From Enterococcus sp. CSURQ0835 (GTDB taxonomy: Bacteria; Bacillota; Bacilli; Lactobacillales; Enterococcaceae): a stretch of DNA of 64,000 nucleotides. The stretch spans positions 25,815-89,814 of the forward strand of contig NZ_CACSLH010000011.1 in assembly GCF_902706605.1 (NCBI RefSeq), given 5' to 3'. The number at the start of each line of letters is the position of its first letter. The stretch's first letter is position 1. The notes below the pieces were generated by a model. That model was not told the DNA's origin. It made no database searches and was given only the letters and a program-made list of their open reading frames with translations. The position numbers and the translations under genes were made by a program. Shown in pieces: positions 10,163 to 18,404 of this stretch.

Positions 10163-11041
10163 TTATTCGACATTTTGGATCTGCTCGCGGATCTTTTCCA
10201 AATTCGTTTTAGCAGCCACCACACTGTTTTTGATCTCGATCGCACTAGATTTCGAACCGATCGTGTTGACCTCGCGATTCATCTCTTGCAATAAAAAGTC
10301 CAACTCACGCCCCACCGGACCCGTTTGTTCCAACAGCTGCGCCAATTTTTTCAAATGGATCGCCAGCCGGTCCAGCTCTTCATGGATATCCCCGCGTTCA
10401 AGTAAAATCGCAAGTTCCGTCAACAAGCGCTCTTGGTCGACTGTTGCACTCAAATACGTTTGCAGTTTCGCTTCGTAACGCGTTTTGAATTCTGCTTCGT
10501 AGACCGCGACAAAACGGTTTAGCTCTGTCAAGATCTGCGTCAATTCCGCTTGTTGGGCCAGTAAAACTTTTTTAATCCCGGCACCTTCTTGCTCACGGCT
10601 TTTGATCAATTGGTTCAAGGCGATCTCAGCAGCTTCTAACGCTAATTCATTCAAACTAGCCGTTTCATTTTCTTCTTCGATCGTGACATAAGCCGGATCA
10701 GCAATGACTTTTAGCAACACTTCTTGCGGATCGATCCGCGCGCCATAATGTTTTTGTGCGCCGGCCGTCAGTTGTGCCACTAATTGATCGGCCAGCTGCC
10801 AATCGATCACGACTTTTTTCCCTGTTTGCCCCAGCGGCTGAACGGTCACGAAAAATTCGATCCGACCACGTCCCAGTTTAGCTTTTGCTAATTGGCGCAA
10901 CTCCACTTCACTGGCATTGAGTTCTTTAGGCAAACGAAATTGGAGATCTAAAAAGCGATTGTTGACACTTTTGATTTCGATTCGGACTTCAGATCGTTCA
11001 TTGGCGACTTGCGCTTGGCTGTACCCTGTCATACTTTTCAT
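10163..11041 (-). CDS. yicC: YicC/YloC family endoribonuclease
   Basis: A 292-residue protein starting MKSMTGYSQAQV, the standard family N-terminus, with IKSVNNRFLDLQFRLP soon after and the C-terminal block EMNREVNTIGSKS. YicC of E. coli is an endoribonuclease linked to small-RNA turnover; YloC is its Bacillus homologue, always near gmk and rpoZ. It starts 12 bases after the YdbC-like gene, with GAGGCGAG as ribosome site, so it is probably read together with that gene and the patatin gene. Confidence 0.93.
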   Translation of the reverse strand: MKSMTGYSQAQVANERSEVRIEIKSVNNRFLDLQFRLPKELNASEVELRQLAKAKLGRGRIEFFVTVQPLGQTGKKVVIDWQLADQLVAQLTAGAQKHYGARIDPQEVLLKVIADPAYVTIEEENETASLNELALEAAEIALNQLIKSREQEGAGIKKVLLAQQAELTQILTELNRFVAVYEAEFKTRYEAKLQTYLSATVDQERLLTELAILLERGDIHEELDRLAIHLKKLAQLLEQTGPVGRELDFLLQEMNREVNTIGSKSSAIEIKNSVVAAKTNLEKIREQIQNVE

Positions 11042-11053
11042 CTACCGCTCGCC

Positions 11054-11275
11054 TCATTTCATTTCGGTCAAGGCTTTTTGTAACGCTTCGAACTCTTCAT
11101 TAGACAACGTTACACCTTTGCCCATTTTTTCATGGTTCGGCGCCCAATCTCGCAAATCAAATTTCGGTGGTCGCCCGTTCCAGCTGACTAAGTTCAATTC
11201 TTTCCGCCAGCCTTTGGGATTTTCTGATAAAACAGCGATCTCTTCTACGATCTCATAACTAAATTCTTGTGCCAT
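11054..11275 (-). CDS. YdbC-like single-stranded DNA-binding protein (PC4 fold)
   Basis: The frame is open much further upstream, but the real start is the ATG at 11275. It is preceded by a perfect AGGAGGA site and lies right after the patatin stop. The 73-residue product contains ENPKGWRKELNLVSWNGR and a DLRDWAPNHEKMGKG block, the signature of the YdbC family, which has the fold of transcription coactivator PC4. The Lactococcus lactis member binds single-stranded DNA. Its job in the cell is not established; a role in transcription or repair is plausible. Confidence 0.85.
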   Translation of the reverse strand: MAQEFSYEIVEEIAVLSENPKGWRKELNLVSWNGRPPKFDLRDWAPNHEKMGKGVTLSNEEFEALQKALTEMK

Positions 11276-11277
11276 CT

Positions 11278-12870
11278 TTATTCCTCCTGTAAAAAAATCA
11301 AACACCACGCCAGCAGCTGCAGCTTCGGCAAACGTCGGCTCGTTGGTCGATCTGTCTGTTGCTTCAGCGCCGCCACTAATCGCGTCACTTGCTGATAATC
11401 TGAAAAAAAGTTGTGGGACTGCCAATACGTTTGCCACTGCTCTTGGACCGTCCATGGACCTGGCTGCGGCTGAGTGCTTTTTAGTTGCGCGAATAATTCT
11501 GCGGTAAATTCTGCGACCGAATACGGCTGAAGGGGAGAGACTTTCAGCCAGCGCCCCCACTGTTCTAAGAGCGGCAAACAAATTAATTCTAATGGTGCTG
11601 AGCTACTCGCTTGCAGCGTTTCTAAAGTAATCGGCAGTCGGGCTTGCAAATAACGAATTAAACGGGCCGAAAGTTGGCGCAGCTCCGTTTCACTAGTAAA
11701 AGTATACCACGTGCCCGGCAAGTCTTCTAATTGCCGCTTTGTTTCCAAGTAGCCTAATGTCAAGTTCCCTTGGCAGCGAGAAGTTTGAAACAACAGCAGA
11801 TCCCCCAAATTCCAATTCGTTTTCCATAAATTTTGCGCGATCTCATCTGGGACAGTCACTTTGCGATCGATTCCTGGACCGTGAATGTCTAGTGTGATCA
11901 ACTCGGTAGCGCCAGCTTTTAGCGCAACGTCTTGAGGCAAATTATTACGATACCCGCCATCGACATAGTACGCATCTGCGATTTTTTCGACTGCCATCAA
12001 CGGGAAAAATGCCGAAGAAGCTAACAACCAGTCGATCATTTTAGCGGGCGGCTCGTGATTTAACTGCACGATGACTTCGGTGAAACTCGGTACGCGCGTT
12101 GTCACGATAGCTAACGGGATGCCGCTTTGCAACGCAGTGAAATCGATTTGACTAGCTAACAATTCCCGCAGCGGTTCCGTTGACAAGCCCCCAGTCCGCA
12201 AAGCCGTCGTAATAAAATTGCGCAACAAATCCAATTGCGCTGAAAAGTCTGCATCATCTAACTGCTGATACGTAAAAGCTAAGACTTGACTCGTCTCGAT
12301 TTTTTCCCATAACGCTCGCGCCGCTGCCACATCATTTTGCGCGATCAATGCACCGTTTAACGCACCAACGGAAGTTCCTGCGATCAAGTCAAAGGGGATA
12401 GCTTTTTCTTGCAACGCTTGCCAAGCCCCGATCTGATAAGCCCCATGCGCCCCACCACCGCCTAATACTAGGCCCGTGTGATACGCTAACTTTTTGCTAA
12501 AGCCATCAGTGGTCTGCTGGTAGCCGTGACGTTTGAACCACGCCGCTAGCTCATGGGGAGCAGTTAGTTCAATTGTCAGCTGGGTGACAAATTTTTGCCG
12601 AGCGGCGGTCTCTACTAGCTGCAAGATCTTCCGCCAACTGAGTGTCGCCGTTTGAGGAGCTAATACATTCGTCACTCGCCAAACTCGTTTCTGCGTTTGA
12701 ACGGCCACAAAAAGCTGTGCACTTTGACCGGTCACTAAAAAGACGGTCGGTGCATTGCGCATCGCGGTGCGGGCTTTTTTTTGCGTCGGATAAAACGGCC
12801 AAAGCAAGCGACTCGTCAAAAATTTAGGATTTGTCAGCCGCTGACTCGGGTAAATTTTTTCGACTTTCAT
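11278..12870 (-). CDS. Patatin-like phospholipase with an N-terminal GNAT-like domain
   Basis: A 530-residue protein. The patatin domain starts near 131 with the oxyanion loop [12 protein letters not shown]. It has the nucleophile elbow GTSVGALNG (Ser167) and the catalytic-dyad DGGYRNN (Asp304). Before it, residues about 40-125 look like a degenerate N-acetyltransferase fold: a helix-strand-helix run ending in AAWFKRHGY, the usual GNAT end block. No acetyl-CoA pyrophosphate loop (R/QxxGxG/A) is visible. The region after about 330 is helical and of unknown role. No signal peptide is present, so it probably acts inside the cell on lipids. It starts the ydbC-yicC unit, with AGGAGG before the ATG. 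Physiological substrate unknown. Confidence 0.85.
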   Translation of the reverse strand: MKVEKIYPSQRLTNPKFLTSRLLWPFYPTQKKARTAMRNAPTVFLVTGQSAQLFVAVQTQKRVWRVTNVLAPQTATLSWRKILQLVETAARQKFVTQLTIELTAPHELAAWFKRHGYQQTTDGFSKKLAYHTGLVLGGGGAHGAYQIGAWQALQEKAIPFDLIAGTSVGALNGALIAQNDVAAARALWEKIETSQVLAFTYQQLDDADFSAQLDLLRNFITTALRTGGLSTEPLRELLASQIDFTALQSGIPLAIVTTRVPSFTEVIVQLNHEPPAKMIDWLLASSAFFPLMAVEKIADAYYVDGGYRNNLPQDVALKAGATELITLDIHGPGIDRKVTVPDEIAQNLWKTNWNLGDLLLFQTSRCQGNLTLGYLETKRQLEDLPGTWYTFTSETELRQLSARLIRYLQARLPITLETLQASSSAPLELICLPLLEQWGRWLKVSPLQPYSVAEFTAELFAQLKSTQPQPGPWTVQEQWQTYWQSHNFFSDYQQVTRLVAALKQQTDRPTSRRLPKLQLLAWCLIFLQEE

Positions 12871-12898
12871 AACAACCTCCTGTCATTATTAGCAGCCC

Positions 12899-12907
12899 TT
12901 TATAGCA
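12899..12907 (-). promoter_or_regulatory. Extended -10 promoter of the patatin unit
   Basis: Minus-strand TGC directly followed by TATAAA (12907-12899) gives an extended -10, about 29 bases before the ATG at 12870. No strong -35 is seen. Confidence 0.45.
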
Positions 12908-12930
12908 AGGCCTCCTACATTACGGTCATA

Positions 12931-12966
12931 AAAAACAGGTGCGCCGCAAACGGTCCACCTGTTTTT
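12931..12966. terminator. Terminator after the sortase gene
   Basis: AAAAACAGGTG (12931-12941) pairs with CACCTGTTTTT (12956-12966), with an inner CCG/CGG. The A and T runs on both sides make it work in either direction. It lies between the sortase stop and the patatin promoter. Confidence 0.85.
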
Positions 12967-12979
12967 ATTTTTGCTTTCT

Positions 12980-13699
12980 TTAGTATGTGCGTTGCGCCAT
13001 TTGGAAAGCGTTCAACATTTCAGTCGAGGCCTTTTTGATCGGCGTGACTTTTTTCAACTCACCTTGCACGACGATCCGAGTCACCCCTTCAATCTCACCA
13101 CACGTTACCAGCGTGATCTGTTTTTTATCCGGCAACGTATCCAAATACTGGACTTCCGTTGGCTGCACCCGAACTTTCAACGTCGTATCATACGTGTAAA
13201 TATTTGTGAGGTCCGTAATGAAGATCTGATCCCCGACATTCATGCGTTCTAGCGGCGTAAACAACAACTCCGGCTCAGCAGCTCGATGACTGGCTAAGGC
13301 GTAGTTGCCTTCACCCATTTTTTGATCAGGCTCCAAAGTCCCCGCACCATAGAGCAACGCTTCATTGGATAAGCCTTTAAAAATTGGCAAATTGATCTTG
13401 ACAGAAGGGATCGCCACCCCGCCGATCACCGGCAGTCGTTTGTTACTCAGCTGCGCTTGGATCACCGCTTCGGTACTGGCAGGCTGGACTGCATCAAAAT
13501 CAAATGAAGCTGCCTGCTGCGCGTTTTTTGCGATTTGATCTTTCGTCACGTTGGCAACAGCATACTTCTCACCATTATGTTGGATCAAGAAATTTTTGAT
13601 TTGATTGTTGAAGATCAGCGCCAAGCCGACTAATAATAAAAGCAGCAACAAGCCGTTGATCAACCAATTGCGTTTTCTGCGCTTTTTTTTGGGTGCCAT
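12980..13699 (-). CDS. srtA: Class A sortase
   Basis: A 239-residue membrane transpeptidase that joins LPXTG-type surface proteins to the cell wall. A very basic N-terminus (MAPKKKRRKR) is followed by one membrane segment (about 11-30), giving the usual N-in topology. The catalytic residues are His138 (ALASHRA), Cys200 (TLVTC) and Arg208 (TRIVV). No class B or C lid motifs are seen, so class A is the best call. It is a single-gene unit with an AGGAGG site and its own terminator. Confidence 0.93.
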   Translation of the reverse strand: MAPKKKRRKRNWLINGLLLLLLLVGLALIFNNQIKNFLIQHNGEKYAVANVTKDQIAKNAQQAASFDFDAVQPASTEAVIQAQLSNKRLPVIGGVAIPSVKINLPIFKGLSNEALLYGAGTLEPDQKMGEGNYALASHRAAEPELLFTPLERMNVGDQIFITDLTNIYTYDTTLKVRVQPTEVQYLDTLPDKKQITLVTCGEIEGVTRIVVQGELKKVTPIKKASTEMLNAFQMAQRTY

Positions 13700-13992
13700 C
13701 CAGCTACCTCCTTTTTATTTATCATACCATAAACAGTTTAAGTTTCTCTTAGTTGCTTACTCATCTGAACCCGATTTGAAAGGTCGACTTCACTGCCATG
13801 ATACTCACATTCGCAAGCTTTGTCTATTTTTTCGTTACGCGTTCATTTTGGTTTTTTTTGCTCATTTTTAACTAGCTGCTGTGTTGCAGAAAAAATGAAG
13901 GCTTGTAATCTAATTTTAAAATAAAAGAAACGAGCTTTTTTTTTGGCGTTGCGTTAAAATAAGTGTGACTAAAAGTGGGGAGGGGAAACAGC
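13700..13992. other. Divergent intergenic region
   Basis: This stretch separates the sortase gene (minus) and the 254-residue protein gene (plus). It must hold a promoter for each. No convincing -35/-10 pair, riboswitch or repeat was found. Its right part has long T and A runs. Confidence 0.5.
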
Positions 13993-14757
13993 GTGCCAGA
14001 TATGTTATTTGTATACATCGATACTACCAGCAATGCCGTTTTTTCAAAAGGCATCTCGCATCTGGATTTCGTCGAAGGGATCGTGCATCAGCCCAATCAC
14101 CTGTTGCTGTTAGACCCGGCGGCCGATGTCGGTGAATACGAGCCCCACAGTGGTTTGAAAGTGATCAATGGCTCGCAAGCAGTGAACCAATTTTTTACCA
14201 ATAAACATTACGCCAACTCCAATGCTAATAAGTGGATGGACTTCAATGATCCGACCCTTTTAAAAGAACTTTCGCCGTTAGAAATTTCTGAGTTATTGTA
14301 TTTTGGTCACATGAAGACCCAATTGCATTCGCCTTTCTTTTATAAATTACAAAATAACTTTGTCTACTTCAATCTCGGCAACGATACGTTACGTGTGTAC
14401 TATCGCTACTTAGATGAATTTTATCGGATCTTAGCCAACAAACTCATGCGGATCGTCCAAGAGCGTTGCACGGAACGCCGCTCGCTTTTTCGCCGGACAC
14501 CTGCTGTTGCGCGTTTAGAGACCGAAACATTAAAAGAACTTTATCCGCTGTTTCAAGAAGGACTCGTATTTTGTTTAGAGCAAGCGACGTTTGAAAACCA
14601 AATCTATCAAGTCCCGATCTACTTATCTGATGAAAAAGGTTGGCGCAAAAATACTAATCAGTTTGACCAGCAAATGGCTACATTGACTTACGATAGCCAA
14701 CAAAAACGTTGGACATTAGCGCTCGACTTTGATGAAATGGGACTGGCTTTACGTTAA
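13993..14757 (+). CDS. Unrecognised 254-residue cytoplasmic protein
   Basis: The start is taken as GTG at 13993, because GGGGAGGGG lies seven bases upstream. The next in-frame ATG (14002) is further from that site. The protein begins MPDMLFVYIDTTS. It has no signal peptide, no membrane segment and no obvious nucleotide-binding or metal motif. The middle (LRVYYRYLDEFYRILANKL) is helical and aromatic-rich. The end, QQKRWTLALDFDEMGLALR, is strand-like. It stands alone between the sortase and thiT genes, with its own terminator. Codon use matches the neighbours, so it is probably native. No function is proposed. Confidence 0.75.
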   Translation: MPDMLFVYIDTTSNAVFSKGISHLDFVEGIVHQPNHLLLLDPAADVGEYEPHSGLKVINGSQAVNQFFTNKHYANSNANKWMDFNDPTLLKELSPLEISELLYFGHMKTQLHSPFFYKLQNNFVYFNLGNDTLRVYYRYLDEFYRILANKLMRIVQERCTERRSLFRRTPAVARLETETLKELYPLFQEGLVFCLEQATFENQIYQVPIYLSDEKGWRKNTNQFDQQMATLTYDSQQKRWTLALDFDEMGLALR

Positions 14758-14793
14758 AAGGACGAAAAATCAAGTTGATTTTTCGTCCTTTTT
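14756..14793. terminator. Bidirectional terminator
   Basis: AAAAGGACGAAAAATCA (14756-14772) pairs perfectly with the complementary arm at 14776-14792 around a three-base loop, with a T run on both strands. It overlaps the stop codon of the plus-strand gene and also ends thiT, which converges on it. Confidence 0.92.
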
Positions 14794-14798
14794 GTCTG

Positions 14799-15389
14799 CT
14801 ATTGATTAACTTTTTTGACCGAGAACTTTTCATCTTTTGGTAAGAACAAGCTCGGCATTTTTTCTGCGATGATCACCGTGATGACGATCGTCACAAGGGC
14901 AGTCGCCAAACCGCTTAACCCGTTCATCACAAACGAGAAAATCCAAGGATTCAAGCCCCACAACGCATAACTACCCCAAAAGGCCACCCCGGCAACGAAA
15001 TGCCAAAAGTAACGCGCGACCGTTCCGACTAACGTTCCTTCAACGATCGCCACCCGCGCAGTCTTCTGATCTTGCACTAGCAAAGCCTGCTGAACTTTGT
15101 CGGCATATAGCCCCGCAAAACCGGCAAAGGTGAAAGCGATCGGATATTCGATCAAGACTTGCACAACACTCAAGTAATAGACTTGCCCGGTGGGAAAATG
15201 CAACAAGCCCCAAATAAACGCAGCTAAGATCGCCGGTTTGAATCCACGACGGAACGCATAAATGACTAGCGGGATCATCCCCAACGAAATACTGAAACTG
15301 CTGCCGATGGAAACGGGGATCAGCGACAATGCCAATGCCAATGCCGCAACGACCGTTCCTTCGATCATGATACGTGTTTTGTTGCCCAT
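14799..15389 (-). CDS. thiT: Thiamine transporter substrate-binding subunit (ThiT, ECF type)
   Basis: The start is the ATG at 15389 after AAGGAGGAG, not the longer open frame to 15428. The 196-residue protein has about six membrane segments. It carries the ThiT motifs LIPVSIGSSFSISLGMIPL and FRRGFKPAILAAFIWGLLHF, and a later EGTLVGTVARYFWHFVAGV. It binds thiamine and works with the shared EcfAA'T module encoded elsewhere. The TPP riboswitch directly upstream supports the call. It stands alone. Confidence 0.95.
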   Translation of the reverse strand: MGNKTRIMIEGTVVAALALALSLIPVSIGSSFSISLGMIPLVIYAFRRGFKPAILAAFIWGLLHFPTGQVYYLSVVQVLIEYPIAFTFAGFAGLYADKVQQALLVQDQKTARVAIVEGTLVGTVARYFWHFVAGVAFWGSYALWGLNPWIFSFVMNGLSGLATALVTIVITVIIAEKMPSLFLPKDEKFSVKKVNQ

Positions 15390-15398
15390 AATAAAAAC

Positions 15399-15545
15399 TC
15401 CTCCTTTTTTAAGAACTAACTCGTTCACAAAGGAGAAGTAATAGCAAAATTACTTCATCACAATTCCTACGCTCGGATTACCGAAACAGGTACTAGGGTT
15501 TAGAGGTTTTCTCAATCTCAGCCAAAAAGCTCCCCTTTGTGACAG
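15399..15545 (-). promoter_or_regulatory. TPP riboswitch controlling thiT
   Basis: On the minus strand the aptamer (about 15545-15456) shows the THI-box landmarks in order: GGGGAGC, GGCTGAGATTGAGA, ACCCTAGTACCTG and GAGCGTAGGAATTGTGATG. A hairpin GAAGTAAT/ATTACTTC follows, then CTCCTTTGTG (15435-15426). That element can pair either with the 5' aptamer strand CACAAAGGGGAG (15541-15530) or with the Shine-Dalgarno AAAGGAG (15407-15401). There is no T run, so control is probably at translation: TPP closes P1, frees the anti-SD and blocks the ribosome site. The aptamer is certain; the switch is inferred from pairing. Confidence 0.93.
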
Positions 15546-15564
15546 TCATATTCTTTTCGCGTTA

Positions 15565-15573
15565 AGTGTACCA
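15565..15573 (-). promoter_or_regulatory. Extended -10 promoter of thiT
   Basis: TGG followed by TACACT on the minus strand (15573-15565) lies about 20 bases before the riboswitch. The same extended -10 form occurs before rpsD. The -35 is poor. Confidence 0.5.
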
Positions 15574-15683
15574 CAAATTTTTTGAAAATAAAGACCTCGC
15601 GCTCAAAAAATCGTTTTCACACACCAGTTAAATGTAAACTTGCTCATTTAACCGCCAAAAATTTGAACTAGCAACCTCAGTCA

Positions 15684-16058
15684 CTAACGAGAAATACTTT
15701 TTCGTTTTCCATCAGGAGCTAAGCTAGTCATTTTTTTGATCGTTTCGACTTTGATCATCAACAATCGGTCTTCTGGTGTTCGGACCATCACCGAATTTTC
15801 CGTGATCGTTTTGATACTCAACCAGCCAGAGATCGTTTCAAATTTCAACACATCGCGTTGCGGTTGGATCTGTAAAACGACTAAACTATCTTTTAAAGCC
15901 GCTAATTTTAATTGGTCGATCATCGTTTGATTTTTGCGCTTTTGCTCTTCGATTTTACGATTAGGAGAATCGGTCAAAAATTCCGAAAGCAAGCGATAGG
16001 AAGAGTCAGAAAACAAACGAATCAAATTCTTTTTACGTTTTTCGGGTTTGGGTTTCAT
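15684..16058 (-). CDS. Small basic hypothetical protein
   Basis: 124 residues. The N-terminus is very basic (MKPKPEKRKKNLIRL). A polar helix (about 30-48) follows, then a run of short strands: LVVLQIQPQRDVLKFETISGWLSIK and MVRTPEDRLLMIKVETIKKM. This resembles a small beta-barrel, perhaps of the Sm-like or YolD-like kind, but no family is certain. The start has GAAGGAGA seven bases upstream, and this sequence is the end of the 99 bp repeat at 16068, as at priA. It stands alone. A hairpin at 15627-15652 follows it without a T run. Confidence 0.6.
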   Translation of the reverse strand: MKPKPEKRKKNLIRLFSDSSYRLLSEFLTDSPNRKIEEQKRKNQTMIDQLKLAALKDSLVVLQIQPQRDVLKFETISGWLSIKTITENSVMVRTPEDRLLMIKVETIKKMTSLAPDGKRKSISR

Positions 16059-16067
16059 CGGGTTTCT

Positions 16068-16196
16068 CCTTCTTCATAATAAGGGATTAAGTTTTTTTAC
16101 AAAAACTTAGTTTGGTCTTCAGGCCGTATACCATTCCACTAGTACAACCCACAGTGGAACTGGCATCCTTCTTCGGATTAAGGTAATCAATTTTTT
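16068..16196 (-). repeat. Second copy of the 99 bp repeat, one unit plus a 30 bp partial unit
   Basis: CCTTCTTC occurs at 16068 and again at 16167, a spacing of 99. The unit matches the priA-upstream copies over its whole length with scattered changes, and the partial unit stops matching at the same T run. The inverted repeat TTCCACT...AGTGGAA is kept although its loop differs. Minus-strand GAAGGAGA at its end is the ribosome site of the 124-residue gene. The remaining 16197-16341 shows no gene or clear signal. Confidence 0.9.
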
Positions 16197-16341
16197 AAAT
16201 TCTTAAGTAGGCTGACGGACTTAGCTTGAAATTGAAGGCTCGATGCAGGAAGCCCTCACTATTTTTACCAGCAGGTCGCCACCTTCTGTTAAAGAACTGG
16301 CTTTATTTTACTGGATGACTTTCTAAAAGACAAGAAATCCG

Positions 16342-16800
16342 CTAGTTCTGCGCATTAAAAAACGCTAACCAGTAAGGAAGACCTTTTTCAATCAAACGAT
16401 ACGTTTCGTCAAAGTCTCCCGTATACCAAGGATCGGGAATCGTCGTATTTTTAATATTCGGCACGATCGACAAATATAAATAAATTTTATTTTGAGTATC
16501 CTTGGGCGCGAGTTGTCTCAAATCATGAATATTTTGTTCATCCATGCCAATAATATAATCCGCATCGTAAAAATCTTGCCGCATGATCTTCCGCGAGATC
16601 AGTCCGGTGGTAGCCACACCGTGTTCTCGTAAAATTTTTTGTGTACCATGATGAGCGGGATTGCCGGCTTCCCAGCCACTCGTTCCAGCTGAATCTGCTA
16701 CTAGCGGCAAATGTTCCGCTTGAAATTTTTCATTGAACAACGCTTCTGCCATCGGTGACCGACAAATGTTACCCAGACAGACGAATAAAACTTTTTTCAT
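16342..16800 (-). CDS. Low-molecular-weight protein tyrosine phosphatase
   Basis: The start is the ATG at 16800 behind CAGGAGGA; the open frame runs further up but has no ribosome site there. The 152-residue enzyme has the P-loop VCLGNICRSPM (Cys8, Arg14) at its N-terminus and the general acid in IPDPWYTGD (Asp123), the standard arrangement. In Gram-positive bacteria such enzymes act on tyrosine kinases of polysaccharide synthesis or in stress responses. No such kinase is nearby, so the target is unknown. Confidence 0.93.
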   Translation of the reverse strand: MKKVLFVCLGNICRSPMAEALFNEKFQAEHLPLVADSAGTSGWEAGNPAHHGTQKILREHGVATTGLISRKIMRQDFYDADYIIGMDEQNIHDLRQLAPKDTQNKIYLYLSIVPNIKNTTIPDPWYTGDFDETYRLIEKGLPYWLAFFNAQN

Positions 16801-16881
16801 CGCAAGTCCTCCTGATTTTCTCTTCGTTTTGATTCGTGCTATAGTCAACTAAGAGACGAAAAACGAAAGAGGGATTTTATC

Positions 16882-17838
16882 ATGAAAGTGTTTATTTCAG
16901 CTAAATTACCGGCGCTTGGAACTGAATTATTAGACCAAGCCAAGATCACCTACGCCGTTTATGACGGACCAGGTCTCATCTCAAAAACAGAATTATTGAA
17001 GCAGACCGCAGATTGTGAAGTGCTGATCTGTCCTTTATCGACGACCGTTGATCAAGCCGTGATCGATCACGCGCCGAATTTGAAATTGATCGCAAACTTT
17101 GGAGCTGGCTTCAACAATATCGCCAGTGACTACGCAAAACAAAAAAATATTTTGGTGACCAACACGCCACTTGTTTCCACCAATGCGACCGCCGAACTGA
17201 CGGCCGGTCTCATCATCGCATTATCGCGGCGCATCGTAGAAGGCGATCGGGTGATGCACGCGCAAGGTTTTGACGGCTGGGCACCACTCTTTTTCTTAGG
17301 TCATGAGCTAAAGGGCAAGACTCTCGGCATCTTTGGCATGGGTCAGATCGGACAGTCTTTAGCGGAAAAATTGAGCGCTTTTGGGATGCAGATCCTTTAT
17401 ACGCAACGTCACCGCCTACCAGCTGAAAAAGAAGCGGCTTTACAGGCGACGTTCGTTTCCAAAGCTGAATTGTTAGCTCAAGCGGATATTTTGACGTTAC
17501 ATGCACCTCTCACTCCTGAAACGACCCATACACTGACAGCTGATGAATTTGCTCAAATGAAGTCGACTGCCTTTTTGATCAATGCTGCGCGGGGTCCGTT
17601 GATCGATGAACAAGCATTAGCGACCGCTTTGAAAAACAACGAACTAGCCGGCGCCGCACTAGATGTCTACGAGTTCGAACCGAACGTCACAGCGGAATTA
17701 AAAACATTTTCAAACGTCATTTTGACCCCGCATATCGGGAACGCTAGCGTTGAAGCCCGGGATCAAATGGCTGAGATCGTCGCGAAAAACGCCATCGCTC
17801 AACTGACTGGCGGTCATGTCGAATACGTCGTCAATTAA
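16882..17838 (+). CDS. D-isomer-specific 2-hydroxyacid dehydrogenase
   Basis: A 318-residue NAD(P)-dependent dehydrogenase. The Rossmann motif GIFGMGQIGQSLAEKL is at about 154-170. It also has the NAARGPLIDEQAL block with the conserved Arg, a conserved Glu (VYEFEP) and the catalytic His in LTPHIGNAS. It probably reduces a 2-keto acid such as glyoxylate, hydroxypyruvate or pyruvate-like compounds; the substrate cannot be told from sequence. The start follows AAAGAGGG. It is divergent from the phosphatase gene. Its TAA overlaps the stop of the converging TetR gene. Confidence 0.9.
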   Translation: MKVFISAKLPALGTELLDQAKITYAVYDGPGLISKTELLKQTADCEVLICPLSTTVDQAVIDHAPNLKLIANFGAGFNNIASDYAKQKNILVTNTPLVSTNATAELTAGLIIALSRRIVEGDRVMHAQGFDGWAPLFFLGHELKGKTLGIFGMGQIGQSLAEKLSAFGMQILYTQRHRLPAEKEAALQATFVSKAELLAQADILTLHAPLTPETTHTLTADEFAQMKSTAFLINAARGPLIDEQALATALKNNELAGAALDVYEFEPNVTAELKTFSNVILTPHIGNASVEARDQMAEIVAKNAIAQLTGGHVEYVVN

Positions 17839-18401
17839 TGTTCGCGATTGCGTTGGTACAAACGATACGCAAAAAATTCGATATCTTTTGCAAATTGGAA
17901 CAATTGAGCCGCGATCGTGATGGGCGGCTCGATCGTTCCATTTTTTAACCAATCAATCAAGATCCCGGCACAACCATGCGCTAAAAAACGCGCGTAAAAT
18001 TCTTTATCTGCCGTCGTCAATGTAATCTCTTGCGCTACATCGTCAAGCAAGCGAACGAACAAACCTTTTGCTAGTTTCGTGAATTCTTGTGACAATACTT
18101 CTGGATCAGCAGTCACCGTCTGCAAATAAAACGCGTGATTGTCTTTCATCGTTTTTAACATCAACAATGCCGCTTCTTCCCAGTTGTCTAAACTGAGCTT
18201 GTCAGATGTCAAATAAGCCATGCCGCATTCATAATACGCAAAACGCAGCAGATCGGTTTTATCTTTGAAATGATAATAAAATGTCTGGCGATTCAGTTGA
18301 GCTTGTTTGGTGATATCTTGGACCGTGATCTTATCGAAAGGTTTGGCTTGTGACAATTGAATCAAGGCCTGAACTAAACTTTTTTTCGTCGGATTGACCA
18401 T
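17835..18401 (-). CDS. TetR/AcrR family transcriptional regulator
   Basis: 188 residues. The N-terminal helix-turn-helix (about 1-50) has KITVQDITKQAQLNRQTFYYHFKDKTDLL, a clear TetR pattern. The C-terminal domain is of the DhaS-like type (HGCAGILIDWLKNGT). It lies three bases after ruvB's partner region: the ATG at 18401 follows the ruvB stop at 18405, so it may be read from the ruvAB transcript. It may control the converging dehydrogenase gene, but nothing in the sequence shows this. The stop codons of the two genes overlap. Confidence 0.9.
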   Translation of the reverse strand: MVNPTKKSLVQALIQLSQAKPFDKITVQDITKQAQLNRQTFYYHFKDKTDLLRFAYYECGMAYLTSDKLSLDNWEEAALLMLKTMKDNHAFYLQTVTADPEVLSQEFTKLAKGLFVRLLDDVAQEITLTTADKEFYARFLAHGCAGILIDWLKNGTIEPPITIAAQLFQFAKDIEFFAYRLYQRNREH

Positions 18402-18404
18402 CAG

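Noticed and set aside
11054..11581. 175-residue minus-strand frame
   Set aside because: Only its last 73 residues (from 11275) are the real YdbC-like gene. The rest overlaps the patatin gene in another frame.
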